A stretch of DNA of 64,000 nucleotides. It comes from Armatimonadetes bacterium CG06_land_8_20_14_3_00_66_21. GTDB lineage: Bacteria > Armatimonadota > Abditibacteriia > CG2-30-66-41. Position numbers and translations under genes: made by a program. Position 1 is the first letter of the stretch. Each line of letters starts with the position of its first letter. The stretch spans positions 18,371 to 82,370 of the forward strand of contig PEVN01000452.1 in NCBI GenBank assembly GCA_002779825.1, written 5' to 3'. The notes under the pieces were generated by a model, which searched no databases, was not told the origin of the DNA, and worked only from the letters and a program-made list of their open reading frames with translations. Of this stretch, positions 25,864 through 34,301 are shown one piece after another.

Positions 25864-27156
25864 GTGGAGAGCACTCGACCCGTGAACCGACGACAATTCC
25901 TGACGGACGCCGGCAAGGTGGCCGCTGTAGCAAGTGTGGGCTTGACCGCCGCTTCCGCCAAGCGCGTGCTCGGAGCCAATGAGCGAATGCGCGTCGGCGT
26001 GATCGGGCCCGGCCTGCGCGGGTTCAATGTGCTTATCCGCGGGGGGCTGCAGCGGATCGACAACGTGGATCTCGTGGCCGTCGCCGACATCTACGAGGGC
26101 TGGCGGGAGCGCGGCATCGAGGCGGCGCAACTCACCTATGAGAAGGCCAAAGGCTACGACCACTACAAGAAGCTCCTGGACGCCAAGGATAAGGACAAGC
26201 TCGACGCTGTCGTCATCGCCACGCCGGAGCACTCGCACTGCCGGATGGTGCTGGACGCGCTCGACGCTGGCTTCGATGTGTACTGCGAGAAGCCGATGAC
26301 GCACACCGTCGAGGAAGCCAAGCAGGTTGTTGCCGCCAACAAGAAGGCCAACCGGATTATCCAGGTTGGGACGCAGCGACGGAGCATCGACGTCTACCAG
26401 CAGGCAGCCAAGATCGCCCAGGCCGGGCAGATCGGGAAGATCACCCAGGTGCGAGCCTTCTGGTATCGCAACTCCAAGAACGACTCCCCGCAGTGGCGGT
26501 ACTACATTCCCGAAGAAGCCTCGGAGAAGAACCTCAACTGGAAGGAATTCCTCGGCACGGCTCCCGATAGACCCTTCGACCTGAAGCGATACTTCCAGTG
26601 GCGCTGCTATTGGGACTACTCGATGGGCATCGCCAGTGACTTGATGATCCACCAAGTGGACGCGACCAACATGGTGCTCGGGTCTACGGCGCCCAAGTCG
26701 GTGTTCGCCATGGGCAGTACGCTCCGGTGGACCAAGGACCTCGACCCCGACCGGGAGACCCCGGACACGTGGAACACCCTCATCGACTACGGCAGCTTCC
26801 AGTTCAACTACAGCTCGTGCTTCAGCAACGAGCACTACGAGCTTGGGGAGCAGTTCCTGGGGACGGACGGGACCATCGAGATCGAGAAGGAAGGCGCCAC
26901 CCTCCGCGTCTTCCCCGAAGCCGAGAAGATCCGTTCAATAGCGGAGGTGCCCGAACTCGAAGTCCGGTCGAAGGACCCCAATGGCGCCAAGTCGCACCTG
27001 GAGAACTTCCTCGGCTGCTGCCGGACGCGCAAGCGCCCCAATTGCACCGAGGTGGACGGTTACTATGGCGTCATCGCGGCGCACATGGCCGTGCGGTCAT
27101 TCTTCGAGGGTAAGCGAGTTACCTGGGACGCGGAGAACGAGGTCGAGGTGGTCTGA
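25864..27156 (+). CDS. Tat-exported Gfo/Idh/MocA-family oxidoreductase
   Basis: A 430-residue NAD(P)-dependent oxidoreductase of the family that oxidises or rearranges sugars and inositols. Residues 8-13 (NRRQFL) plus a hydrophobic stretch form a twin-arginine signal, so the folded, cofactor-loaded enzyme is exported. The Rossmann domain follows (MRVGVIGPGLRGFNVLIRGG), with VVIATPEHSH and the catalytic-lysine motif CEKPMTHTVEEAK near 141-153. The C-terminal alpha/beta domain includes DLMIHQVDATNMV. The start is GTG at 25864 after AAGGAG; a TATAAT lies upstream and a strong hairpin terminator downstream, so it is a single-gene unit. The substrate is unknown. The surrounding secreted glycan enzymes suggest a sugar derivative. 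Confidence 0.92.
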   Translation: MESTRPVNRRQFLTDAGKVAAVASVGLTAASAKRVLGANERMRVGVIGPGLRGFNVLIRGGLQRIDNVDLVAVADIYEGWRERGIEAAQLTYEKAKGYDHYKKLLDAKDKDKLDAVVIATPEHSHCRMVLDALDAGFDVYCEKPMTHTVEEAKQVVAANKKANRIIQVGTQRRSIDVYQQAAKIAQAGQIGKITQVRAFWYRNSKNDSPQWRYYIPEEASEKNLNWKEFLGTAPDRPFDLKRYFQWRCYWDYSMGIASDLMIHQVDATNMVLGSTAPKSVFAMGSTLRWTKDLDPDRETPDTWNTLIDYGSFQFNYSSCFSNEHYELGEQFLGTDGTIEIEKEGATLRVFPEAEKIRSIAEVPELEVRSKDPNGAKSHLENFLGCCRTRKRPNCTEVDGYYGVIAAHMAVRSFFEGKRVTWDAENEVEVV

Positions 27157-27211
27157 TCCGACGGCGCACAGCGCCGGCCACCACTCGACAACACGTCCTG
27201 TGTGTTCCTGA

Positions 27212-27252
27212 GAGCCCGCCGTGGCGACTGCCGCGGCGGGCTCGTCGTTTGT
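27212..27252 (+). terminator. Strong hairpin terminator after the Gfo/Idh/MocA gene
   Basis: GAGCCCGCCG (27212-27221) pairs perfectly with CGGCGGGCTC (27234-27243) around a 12-base loop, followed by the T-rich GTCGTTTGTT. It isolates the division cluster from upstream transcription. Confidence 0.75.
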
Positions 27253-27453
27253 TGGTCGCGTCGGCCAGGTTCGGCCCCGTTACGCGCGCTCGTCAACAGT
27301 GTGCGTGCACATCCGTCTCCGAGTCCTCGATCACCCCCCGTCACCGTGCCCCCACGGATAGCGTCAGCGGGTCGGGTCCACACTTCATCTGGAGGCGGAC
27401 GACGGGGCCGCGGTGTTTGCAGCGGATTTCTCCCGTATCTCTGCGCCGTGACC

Positions 27454-27482
27454 TTGCGCACAACCGTGAATCGTGATATCAT
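27454..27482 (+). promoter_or_regulatory. Sigma-70-type promoter of the division and cell-wall cluster
   Basis: TTGCGC (27454-27459), a 17-base spacer and TATCAT (27477-27482). Transcription would start near 27489, about 53 bases before the mraZ ATG. The phased repeats begin one base after the -10 hexamer, so a protein bound to them would block the polymerase. Confidence 0.65.
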
Positions 27483-27517
27483 TTCCCGAGAATTATCAGA
27501 CTTTCCCGGAATTTCCC
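27483..27517 (-). promoter_or_regulatory. Putative MraZ operator: GGGAA repeats phased at 10 bp
   Basis: TTCCC occurs at 27483-27487, 27503-27507 and 27513-27517, with a degenerate TTATC at 27493-27497. All four are in register at exactly 10-base steps. On the minus strand they read GGGAA-N5-GGGAA-N5-GATAA-N5-GGGAA. MraZ proteins are known to bind G-rich direct repeats separated by five bases upstream of their own gene, so this is a good candidate site for autoregulation. Confidence 0.6.
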
Positions 27518-27541
27518 GTAATATCCGTGCAACCGACCGCC

Positions 27542-27997
27542 ATGAGCGCCTCTGCCGCCAACTATGTTCAGCGAGTCGATGCCAAGTGGAGGCTTCCCGT
27601 TCCACTGAAGTTCCGCTCGACGTTTGCGCCGGAGTTCCAGATGTTCCTGGATCATGATAACTACTTGGCGCTCGTGTCGTTGCAGCGGTGGCAGGAACTC
27701 GTTGAGTACATGGACTCCCAGCGCAAGCTGAACCCGGACGACGACGACCTCCAGGATGCCGTGGACCGCACGTACAACTTCTCGGAAGAGGTCTCGGTGG
27801 ATGGCAGCGGTCGGTTCGTGATCCCGTCGCGGTTGCGCCCGGAGTGCGACCTGCAACCCGAGACTGAAGCCGTCTTTGTCGGCCGCGCCGACCGCGTTAC
27901 GCTCGTGTCATTGGCGAGCTTCGAGCAGGCCTTCGAGCCGAAACTGAGGTCAGAGGACGCTCGGGCCGCCCAGAAGCGCCTCCTGCGGGGCGTTTGA
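27542..27997 (+). CDS. mraZ: Transcriptional regulator MraZ
   Basis: A 151-residue DNA-binding protein with two SpoVT/AbrB-type half-domains. It is usually the first gene of the division and cell-wall cluster and represses it. The first half carries YVQRVDAKWRLPVPLKFRS, the second VSVDGSGRFVIPSRLRPEC; each is the conserved D(x)KGR-like loop of a MraZ repeat. The ATG at 27542 is chosen because longer frames would run through the promoter and operator. There is no strong ribosome site, only a short leader. Phased GGGAA repeats lie between the promoter and the gene. rsmH begins 16 bases after the stop, so the cluster begins here. Confidence 0.88.
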   Translation: MSASAANYVQRVDAKWRLPVPLKFRSTFAPEFQMFLDHDNYLALVSLQRWQELVEYMDSQRKLNPDDDDLQDAVDRTYNFSEEVSVDGSGRFVIPSRLRPECDLQPETEAVFVGRADRVTLVSLASFEQAFEPKLRSEDARAAQKRLLRGV

Positions 27998-28013
27998 TCG
28001 CCCTTTGACTCCC

Positions 28014-28982
28014 ATGATTCAGCGCCGCCTGCATCCACCGGCTTTGGTGGAGGAGGTCTTGGACTTCCTTCGCGCTCGCGACTTGCGCGACGGCGTCGTG
28101 TGTGACTTGACCCTTGGTACAGCCGGCCATACACTGGCCCTGCTGCGAGCGAACCCGCACCTGCGGGTCGTTGGTTTCGACCGCGACGAGGAGTCGCTCC
28201 GAGTCGCGCAGGACCGGCTAACGGCTGAAGGCGTGTCGGCTCGATGTCGGTTCGTGCACGCGGACTACCGGTACTTTGGCGCGCACCTTGATAACTCAGA
28301 AGCTTCATGCGTCGGGGGAGTGCTTCTCGACGCAGGTTGTAGTCTCTGGCAACTCGACGATGCCCAGCGCGGGATGAGCTTCCGCGGCGAGGGTCCGTTG
28401 GACATGCGGTTCAGCACGTCCCAGGAGGGCTGCACCGCTGCTCAGCTCGTGAACGACTCCTCGGAGGAGAGGCTGGCCGAGTTGCTGAGACAGTATGGAG
28501 AGGAATCGTCTCGGGCCCGGATCACTGCTCGTGGCCTTTGTCGCAGCCGTCGCCGCAGTCCCATTCGAACTTCACAGGAACTCGTCGCCGCAATCAATGC
28601 AGCCACCACCGGCCCGTCCCGTCGCAGCAACGAGGCCGCCGTGACCCGGACGTTCGCTGCGCTTCGTAGCGCCGTCAACGAGGAGCTACCAGCCCTCGAA
28701 GGCGGTCTGCGCGAAGCGGCGCGAATGCTCGCGCCAGGCGGCCGGCTTGTAGTACTCACCTACCACTCTGGGGAAGACACCATCGCGAAGGCCGTCCTCG
28801 CGGAACTGTCCGGCCCCGGTCCGGGCCCTTTTTCCTCCTCTCCTGCACGGCAACCTGTGGTCCGGTTGGTGGCCAAGAAACCGGTTGTTCCCACCCGGAG
28901 GGAGACCTTGGCCAACCCGCGGGCGCGAGCCGCCAAGCTGCGGTGTGCCGAGAAGCTGCCCCCTGCAGAAGCTCCTGAGTAA
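28014..28982 (+). CDS. rsmH: 16S rRNA (cytosine-N4)-methyltransferase RsmH, divergent
   Basis: RsmH (MraW) methylates N4 of C1402 in 16S rRNA using AdoMet. The 322-residue product keeps the family layout: VCDLTLGTAGHTLALL (AdoMet-binding region), QLDDAQRGMSFRGEGPLDMRF, RTFAALRSAVNEELPALE and LAPGGRLVVLTYHSGEDTIAK. Several normally near-invariant positions differ: LDAGCSLWQLD replaces the usual LDLGVSSxQLD, and TYHSGED replaces SFHSLED. The protein is recognisable but unusual; activity may be altered. The ATG at 28014 is used, with TTG at 28005 possible. Its place between mraZ and ftsL/ftsI is the standard cluster order. Confidence 0.87.
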   Translation: MIQRRLHPPALVEEVLDFLRARDLRDGVVCDLTLGTAGHTLALLRANPHLRVVGFDRDEESLRVAQDRLTAEGVSARCRFVHADYRYFGAHLDNSEASCVGGVLLDAGCSLWQLDDAQRGMSFRGEGPLDMRFSTSQEGCTAAQLVNDSSEERLAELLRQYGEESSRARITARGLCRSRRRSPIRTSQELVAAINAATTGPSRRSNEAAVTRTFAALRSAVNEELPALEGGLREAARMLAPGGRLVVLTYHSGEDTIAKAVLAELSGPGPGPFSSSPARQPVVRLVAKKPVVPTRRETLANPRARAAKLRCAEKLPPAEAPE

Positions 28983-29033
28983 TCATGTTCGGGCCGTCGC
29001 CCGTAGCCCCCCATCCAGAGAGGAGAGATTGCC

Positions 29034-29642
29034 TTGGCCGCTGATCCGCTGTTGACCCACGAGTCTCTGCTGCGCGTGCCGTCGGCGCCCGCCGCGGGGT
29101 ACCGCGCCCTCTCGTGGACGTGGGGTGCCATCGCCAAAGGGGTGTTCCTCTTTGCGCTGGGGATGACGCAGGTCTGGCTGTACGCGTGGTCCAAGACCGA
29201 GCAGGAACGGCTCGACAAGCTGAACACGAACGTGCAACGCGTACGCGCGCAGGCCCACAGCAAGGCCTACCGATATGCCCGTTTAGTGGACAGGTTCCAG
29301 GTGCAGCCTGCCGAGGCCGAGACCTTCCAGCGACTCACTCCGGAGTTGGTGGACCGCGTGCACCTTCCCGCCTCAACGGCGACCGTGGCAGCTTCCTGTC
29401 CGGTTGGAGCTAAGAACGCCGGGAACGCCAGGGGGGATTCCCCCGGAGGGGCGAACGTGTGGCGTTCGGTGGAGTACGTGCTCCGCGGGCACACTGCCGC
29501 CGCGGAGCAGAGATCGCCCGTTCGTGCGACCTCCGCTCGGGCCGCCGTGCCGGCGTTCGGCGACAGGTGCTTGCGCGAATGGCGCGCGGCGGGGAAAATC
29601 TGTCCGCGAGGGAGACCTGATCCTTGGGCGTTCAACCGGTAA
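29034..29642 (+). CDS. ftsL: FtsL-like division protein with hairpin-rich C-terminal extension
   Basis: Occupies the ftsL position between rsmH and ftsI. It starts at TTG behind GAGAGGAGAG. Residues about 30-50 form one membrane segment (AIAKGVFLFALGMTQVWLYA), followed by a charged helical stretch (ERLDKLNTNVQRVRAQAHSK) that fits the periplasmic coiled coil by which FtsL pairs with FtsB and recruits FtsW/FtsI. The first 120 residues are a normal FtsL size. The remaining 80 are basic and low-complexity and are encoded by DNA carrying two perfect inverted repeats, so the ORF may run through an inserted element. Its end overlaps the ftsI start by 19 bases. FtsL sequences diverge strongly; the name rests on topology and position. 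Confidence 0.65.
   Translation: MAADPLLTHESLLRVPSAPAAGYRALSWTWGAIAKGVFLFALGMTQVWLYAWSKTEQERLDKLNTNVQRVRAQAHSKAYRYARLVDRFQVQPAEAETFQRLTPELVDRVHLPASTATVAASCPVGAKNAGNARGDSPGGANVWRSVEYVLRGHTAAAEQRSPVRATSARAAVPAFGDRCLREWRAAGKICPRGRPDPWAFNR
29423..29508 (+). repeat. Two consecutive inverted repeats inside the ftsL 3' half
   Basis: GAACGCCA (29423-29430) pairs with TGGCGTTC (29460-29467), enclosing a further CCCCCGGAGGGG-type stem. Twelve bases on, GCTCCGCGG (29480-29488) pairs with CCGCGGAGC (29500-29508) around an 11-base loop. Both are perfect. Confidence 0.7.
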
Positions 29643-31414
29643 CGCAGCGTCGAACTGCAGTCATCCCGTGGCTGTTCTTCTTCTGCCTGCTTGGGTTCGC
29701 AGGCAAGGTCGGCAACCTGCAGTTGGCGGGGGAAGAAGCACACTGGACGCGAGACACGCTCAAGCCCAGGCGCCTTCGGGAGGAAGTCGTACCCGCCCGC
29801 CGAGGCACGCTGTATGCCCGCAACGGCACGCCGGTGGTGGTCACTGTCGACCGGAAGGCGGTTACCGCCAATCCGCAAGTGGGGCGCGACAGCGCGGCCG
29901 TGGCGCACGAGCTCGCCGGGCTGCTGGGAGAGCCGGAGCTGCTCCTCAGAGCGCGGCTTGCGAAGAGGCGACAGGCGGATGGAAGCCCGAACTTCTACGT
30001 CAAGCTGTGTGGCAAGGTGCCCCTCTCGGCCGAGGAGCGGTTGCTCCCCAGGACGCACAGGTACCCGCTGCAGAACGACGAGTGCGCGCAGTTCCCCGGC
30101 GTCTACCTCAGCACGTGGCATGAGCGCCGGTACCCCCTCGGCTCCTTCGCCTCGCAGCTCCTGGGACGGATTCAGGACGACGGGGTACCGACCGGCGGCA
30201 TTGAGCGGTTCTACCAGGACCGTTTGGCCGGGCGCGATGCTCAGCGTACGTACGAAGTAGACGCCAACGGCCACGCGGTGCCAAACGGGTACGCGCGCGA
30301 GGTAGCGGCCAAGCAGGGGCAGAGCTTGGTGCTCACTCTGGACGAAAACCTCCAGACCGCTGCGGAGACTGCGCTGGCTCAGTGCCTGGAGCAGTTCAGC
30401 CCTGAGTTTGCTTGTGCGCTGGTGCTGCACCCGCCGACGGGGCAAGTGCTGGCATGGGCCTGCGCGCCTTCGTTCGACCCGAACCACGTGCGCCCCGAGG
30501 ACATCGCGTCCATGAACAACCGGCCCGTCACGTATGTGTTCGAGCCCGGTTCGACCTTGAAGCCGGTGGTGGCCGGGATCATTGCGGAGAACACGACCGA
30601 CTGGCAGTCCAAGCGGTACGACTGCACTGGGGTCATGCAACTGGGCAATCGCCAGAAGCACTGCTGGATCCTGTCCGAGAAGGGCCACGGCCACGGGCCG
30701 CAGGGCCTGTCAGACGGCATCTGCAACTCCTGCAACATCGCGATGATGCAGTTTGGGCTGCGGCTGGACGCCCGGGTGTTGTATGCGGGCTTCGCGCAGT
30801 TCGGGCTCACGAAGCCCACCGGCTGCGACGTGCCATACGAACGCAGCGGGATGCTGGCGCCCTACGACACATGGAGTCTGCAACGGCACGCCGATGTCAG
30901 CTATGGCCAGGGCATCGCCATCACCCCGCTGCAATTGGCGACCGCCATCTCGGCAATCGCCAATGGCGGGAAGCTCATGCGGCCGTATGTGGTGTCCGAA
31001 GCGATCGATGAGTCCGGCCGCCGGCACCCGATCGGCAGACCATGTGTTGTCCGGCAAGCGCTCTCGAAGACGACCGCCTCCCAAGTCACCGACATGATGG
31101 TGCGGGTGATTGACGAAGGCACCGGCAAGAGCGTTGCCCTCCCCAACGTCCGCGTCGCCGGAAAGACGGGGTCGGCCCAGAAGGCGGTCAATGGGCACTA
31201 CCCCGCCGGCCACTACATCTGCACGTTCACCGGCTTTGCGCCCGCTGAGGCGCCGCGCGCCTGCGTCTTGGTGATGGTCGTGGAACCGAAGGGCGCCCAT
31301 TGGGGTTCGGAGGTTTGCGGGTCTACCTTCAAAGCGATCATGCAGGAAGCACTGCTGCACACGGAGATCCGCCCCGTTCTCACTGCGGGCAGACCGCGCG
31401 GGCCGAGGATCTAA
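29624..31414 (+). CDS. ftsI: Septal peptidoglycan transpeptidase FtsI (PBP3)
   Basis: A class B penicillin-binding protein that cross-links septal peptidoglycan with FtsW. The 596-residue protein has an N-terminal membrane anchor (VIPWLFFFCLLGFAG, residues 13-27), a dimerisation region from about 50 (PARRGTLYARNGTPV) and a transpeptidase domain from about 235. Catalytic motifs are complete: Ser310-T-L-Lys313 in EPGSTLKP, Ser369-Cys-Asn371 in NSCNIAMMQ, and Lys514-Thr-Gly516 in AGKTGSAQK. There is no PASTA domain. TTG at 29624 follows a GAGGGAGA site and overlaps the ftsL-like end, suggesting coupled translation. The dcw order ftsL-ftsI-murE supports the assignment. Confidence 0.95.
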   Translation: MGVQPVTQRRTAVIPWLFFFCLLGFAGKVGNLQLAGEEAHWTRDTLKPRRLREEVVPARRGTLYARNGTPVVVTVDRKAVTANPQVGRDSAAVAHELAGLLGEPELLLRARLAKRRQADGSPNFYVKLCGKVPLSAEERLLPRTHRYPLQNDECAQFPGVYLSTWHERRYPLGSFASQLLGRIQDDGVPTGGIERFYQDRLAGRDAQRTYEVDANGHAVPNGYAREVAAKQGQSLVLTLDENLQTAAETALAQCLEQFSPEFACALVLHPPTGQVLAWACAPSFDPNHVRPEDIASMNNRPVTYVFEPGSTLKPVVAGIIAENTTDWQSKRYDCTGVMQLGNRQKHCWILSEKGHGHGPQGLSDGICNSCNIAMMQFGLRLDARVLYAGFAQFGLTKPTGCDVPYERSGMLAPYDTWSLQRHADVSYGQGIAITPLQLATAISAIANGGKLMRPYVVSEAIDESGRRHPIGRPCVVRQALSKTTASQVTDMMVRVIDEGTGKSVALPNVRVAGKTGSAQKAVNGHYPAGHYICTFTGFAPAEAPRACVLVMVVEPKGAHWGSEVCGSTFKAIMQEALLHTEIRPVLTAGRPRGPRI

Positions 31415-31432
31415 GATGAGGACCTGACGACA

Positions 31433-32926
31433 GTGCGCACGCTACCCGAGCTTCTTCAGGACGTCGCAATCGCACGGACCACCGGCGAGGCCGCGAGACC
31501 GGTCGAGGGTCTCGCCTACGACTCGCGAACCGTCAAGCCGGGCGACCTCTTCGTCTGCATCAAGGGGTTCGCGACTGACGGGCACCGCTTCGTCGGCGAG
31601 GCGCTCGCCCGGGGCGCGACAGCGATCGTCTGCCAGGTGGACAACACGGTCCTGCTCCCGAGCCTCGGCGCTGCGGCCCTGGTAGAGGTCGCGGATTCGC
31701 GAGTGGCGCTGGCCGAACTGAGTTGCGAGTTCTTCGACCACCCCTCCCGCGAGTTGAGGGTATTCGCCGTGACGGGTACCAACGGCAAGACCACCACGGC
31801 CACGATGGTCGCGCGGGTCTTCGAGTCGGCCGGGATCCCCTCGGCCAGCCTCGGGACCTTGGGGATTCGGGTTGGGGAGCGAACACGCGCCTTGAGTCGC
31901 ACCACCCCGGAGGCACCGGACCTTCAGGCTGCGCTCAGAGGATTGGTCGACGATGGGATCCGCGCTGTGTGTATGGAGGTGTCTTCGCACGCCCTCTCCC
32001 TTCACCGAGTCCACGGCTGCGCCTTCGATGCCGCGGTGTTCACAAACCTGACCCGGGAGCACCTCGACTTCCACTCGACCCTCGAGAACTACTTTGCCGC
32101 CAAAGCTGTTCTGTTCACCGATTACGCAGAGGTAGCAGGACGGCTCAAAGCCTTCGTTGCCGTGATCAACGCCGACGATGCCGCGGGTCGGAGACTTGTT
32201 GACCTCTGCCCCAGCCCGACGCTCACCTACGGGATCGAGACCGACGCAAACCTGCGCGCCGAAGGGCTGGCCATCCGGCGGGACGGGGCGGCCTACGTCG
32301 CTCAGTTCGACGACATCCACCTGCCTGTGCACCTCCCGATGACAGGACGCTTCAACGTCTACAATTCGCTGGCTGCGGCAGGCGTCGGCATCGTCTCCGG
32401 GCTGGATCCGGTGGCGATCAGGCAAGGGTTGGAGAGTGTGCATCCCCCCGCCGGCAGGCTGGAGATGATCGAGGAAGGACAGCCCTTTGCCGTGGCGGTC
32501 GATTACGCACACACCCCGGACGGGCTCCGGAATGCCATCTCCACTGTGCGCGAGATCGCCGACGGGCGGGTGATCTCGGTCTTCGGGTGCGGCGGCGACC
32601 GAGACCGCACCAAGCGGCCGCAGATGGGCGGCCTCGCCGCGAGCCTGAGCGATCTGTGCATTGTCACCTCGGACAACCCCCGGACCGAGGACCCCGAAGC
32701 CATCGTCGGCGACATCCTGGAGGGGATTGAGGACACCGGCGGCTGTGAGGTTATCCTCGATCGCCAGACTGCCATCGAACGCTCCTTGGCTCTGGCCGAG
32801 CCAGGCGACTTCGTTCTAATCGCGGGGAAGGGTCACGAAACGTACCAAATCTTCCAGGATCGCACGATTCACTTCGACGACCGCGAGGTTGTCCGGGCTG
32901 CATTGAGGGGGCGACTCGGTGCTTGA
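31433..32926 (+). CDS. murE: UDP-MurNAc-tripeptide synthetase MurE, meso-DAP type
   Basis: Adds the third amino acid to UDP-MurNAc-L-Ala-D-Glu in the cytoplasm with ATP. The 497 residues include the ATP loop GTNGKTTTATM near 114, the central-domain segment THEHLDFH-like NLTREHLDFHSTLENY, and DNPRTEDP near 414. The DNPR motif marks enzymes that add meso-diaminopimelate, not lysine, so the peptidoglycan is probably of the DAP type. The start is GTG at 31433, 18 bases after ftsI. The stop overlaps the murF start by 8 bases. Confidence 0.96.
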   Translation: MRTLPELLQDVAIARTTGEAARPVEGLAYDSRTVKPGDLFVCIKGFATDGHRFVGEALARGATAIVCQVDNTVLLPSLGAAALVEVADSRVALAELSCEFFDHPSRELRVFAVTGTNGKTTTATMVARVFESAGIPSASLGTLGIRVGERTRALSRTTPEAPDLQAALRGLVDDGIRAVCMEVSSHALSLHRVHGCAFDAAVFTNLTREHLDFHSTLENYFAAKAVLFTDYAEVAGRLKAFVAVINADDAAGRRLVDLCPSPTLTYGIETDANLRAEGLAIRRDGAAYVAQFDDIHLPVHLPMTGRFNVYNSLAAAGVGIVSGLDPVAIRQGLESVHPPAGRLEMIEEGQPFAVAVDYAHTPDGLRNAISTVREIADGRVISVFGCGGDRDRTKRPQMGGLAASLSDLCIVTSDNPRTEDPEAIVGDILEGIEDTGGCEVILDRQTAIERSLALAEPGDFVLIAGKGHETYQIFQDRTIHFDDREVVRAALRGRLGA

Positions 32927-34301
32927 GTGGTCAGCGGCCGAGATGTGTGCCGACCTGAAGGGGACCCTCCTGGGCGGTCTCCCCACCGCTCGCTTGACCG
33001 GGGTCTCGACCGACACCCGCTCGATCGCGCCCGGGTGTCTGTTCTTCGCGTTGCAGGGGGAGCGGTTCGACGGGCATCACTTCTGCCGCGAGGCGCTCGA
33101 GGCGGGTGCTGGCGGGGTGGTGGTGAATCGCTCCGACCTCGACCTCCCGCAAGGGGGCGTTGTTGTCTGCGTCGACGACCCGTTGTTGGCACTGGGGCGC
33201 CTCGCCGCTGCACACCGGAACCGGTTCGACGTGCCCGTTATTGCCGTCACCGGCAGCGTTGGCAAGTCGACAGTCAAGGCGTGGATCGCGACGATCCTTG
33301 AGCAATCTCGCCGCACGCTGGGCGCCAGGGAGAGCTACAACAACGAGATTGGGTTGCCGCTCACGCTGCTGGAGCTGACCGCCGACACCGAGGTGGTGGT
33401 GCTCGAGATGGCCATGCGCGGGCTCGGCCAGATCAAGTACTTGTGCGACTTGGCGCGGCCGCAGATCGGCGTGATCACCAACGTCGGCGTCTCTCATTTG
33501 GAGTTGCTGGGCAGCGTCGCGAACATCGCCAAAGCGAAGGGCGAGCTGTTTGAGGCGCTCCCGCCGGAGGGCGTCGCCGTTGCAGACTCGGCCGGGCCGC
33601 ACTACGGCGACCTGTGCGCGCGAGCCACCTGCCGCTGCCTTAGCTGTGGGCTTGGCGAAAGAGCAGCCGTCCGCGGAGACAACCTACGGCCCGGCGCTGA
33701 CGGAACCACTCAGTTCGACCTCTGCCACGAGGGCGACCACGTGAGGGTCACCCTCAACGCACCCGGCCGCCACAACGTGGAGAACGCCCTGACGGCCGCG
33801 GCTGCTTGTCTCGCCGTGGGTGTCCCACTCACTGAGGTCGCAGCAGGCCTCGCCTGCGTGACTCCGCCGAAGATGCGGCTGCAGCCTCTGCGCAGCCTCC
33901 GCGGCACTGTCGTGCTCTCCGACTGCTACAACTCCGCCCCCGTTTCAGCCCAAGCCGCCGTAGGGGTGGCTCGCGACTGGCAGATCGGGGGGAGACGACT
34001 CGCCGTGTTGGGAGACATGAAGGAACTGGGCCCCGAGAGCGCCGCTCTGCACCGACAGCTCGGCCGGTCGCTGCCCGCGGCAGGCTTCGCGTGGGTCTTC
34101 GCCGTCGGCGACTATGCAGACGACCTGATCGAGGGGGCAGTCGTCGCCGGGATGAGTGCCAAACAGGCAATCTCGTGCGAGGACAACCAGCAGATCGCCC
34201 AGCGGCTCGGCGCTGAAGTCCGGCCCGACGACCTGGTCTTGGTCAAGGGCTCGCGCGCCATGCAGTTGGAGCAGGTCGTGGAGGCGCTCTGCAATGCGTG
34301 A
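32919..34301 (+). CDS. murF: UDP-MurNAc-tripeptide:D-Ala-D-Ala ligase MurF
   Basis: Adds the D-Ala-D-Ala dipeptide to complete the UDP-MurNAc-pentapeptide. The 460-residue product shows the MurF N-terminal domain (GVSTDTRSIAPGCLFFALQG), an ATP loop of form VTGSVGKSTVKAWIA near 110, ESYNNEIGLPLTLLEL and LEMAMRGLGQIKYL, typical of MurF, and the C-terminal domain SDCYNSAPVSAQAAV. The GTG start lies within the end of murE. The stop overlaps the mraY start by 8 bases, so three consecutive genes are translationally coupled. No ddl gene to make D-Ala-D-Ala is in view. Confidence 0.95.
   Translation: MLEWSAAEMCADLKGTLLGGLPTARLTGVSTDTRSIAPGCLFFALQGERFDGHHFCREALEAGAGGVVVNRSDLDLPQGGVVVCVDDPLLALGRLAAAHRNRFDVPVIAVTGSVGKSTVKAWIATILEQSRRTLGARESYNNEIGLPLTLLELTADTEVVVLEMAMRGLGQIKYLCDLARPQIGVITNVGVSHLELLGSVANIAKAKGELFEALPPEGVAVADSAGPHYGDLCARATCRCLSCGLGERAAVRGDNLRPGADGTTQFDLCHEGDHVRVTLNAPGRHNVENALTAAAACLAVGVPLTEVAAGLACVTPPKMRLQPLRSLRGTVVLSDCYNSAPVSAQAAVGVARDWQIGGRRLAVLGDMKELGPESAALHRQLGRSLPAAGFAWVFAVGDYADDLIEGAVVAGMSAKQAISCEDNQQIAQRLGAEVRPDDLVLVKGSRAMQLEQVVEALCNA

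Larger units (their letters stand above)
27157..27541 (+). other. Intergenic region with terminator, dcw promoter and MraZ operator
   Basis: No gene. The region contains, in order, the terminator of the upstream gene, the mraZ promoter and 10-bp-phased repeats. One frame runs into mraZ from a GTG at 27473, but it would translate the promoter and repeat sequence and is not accepted. Confidence 0.6.

Noticed and set aside
27473-27541. N-terminal extension of MraZ from GTG 27473
   Set aside because: It would translate the -10 region and the phased repeats; family similarity starts after ATG 27542.
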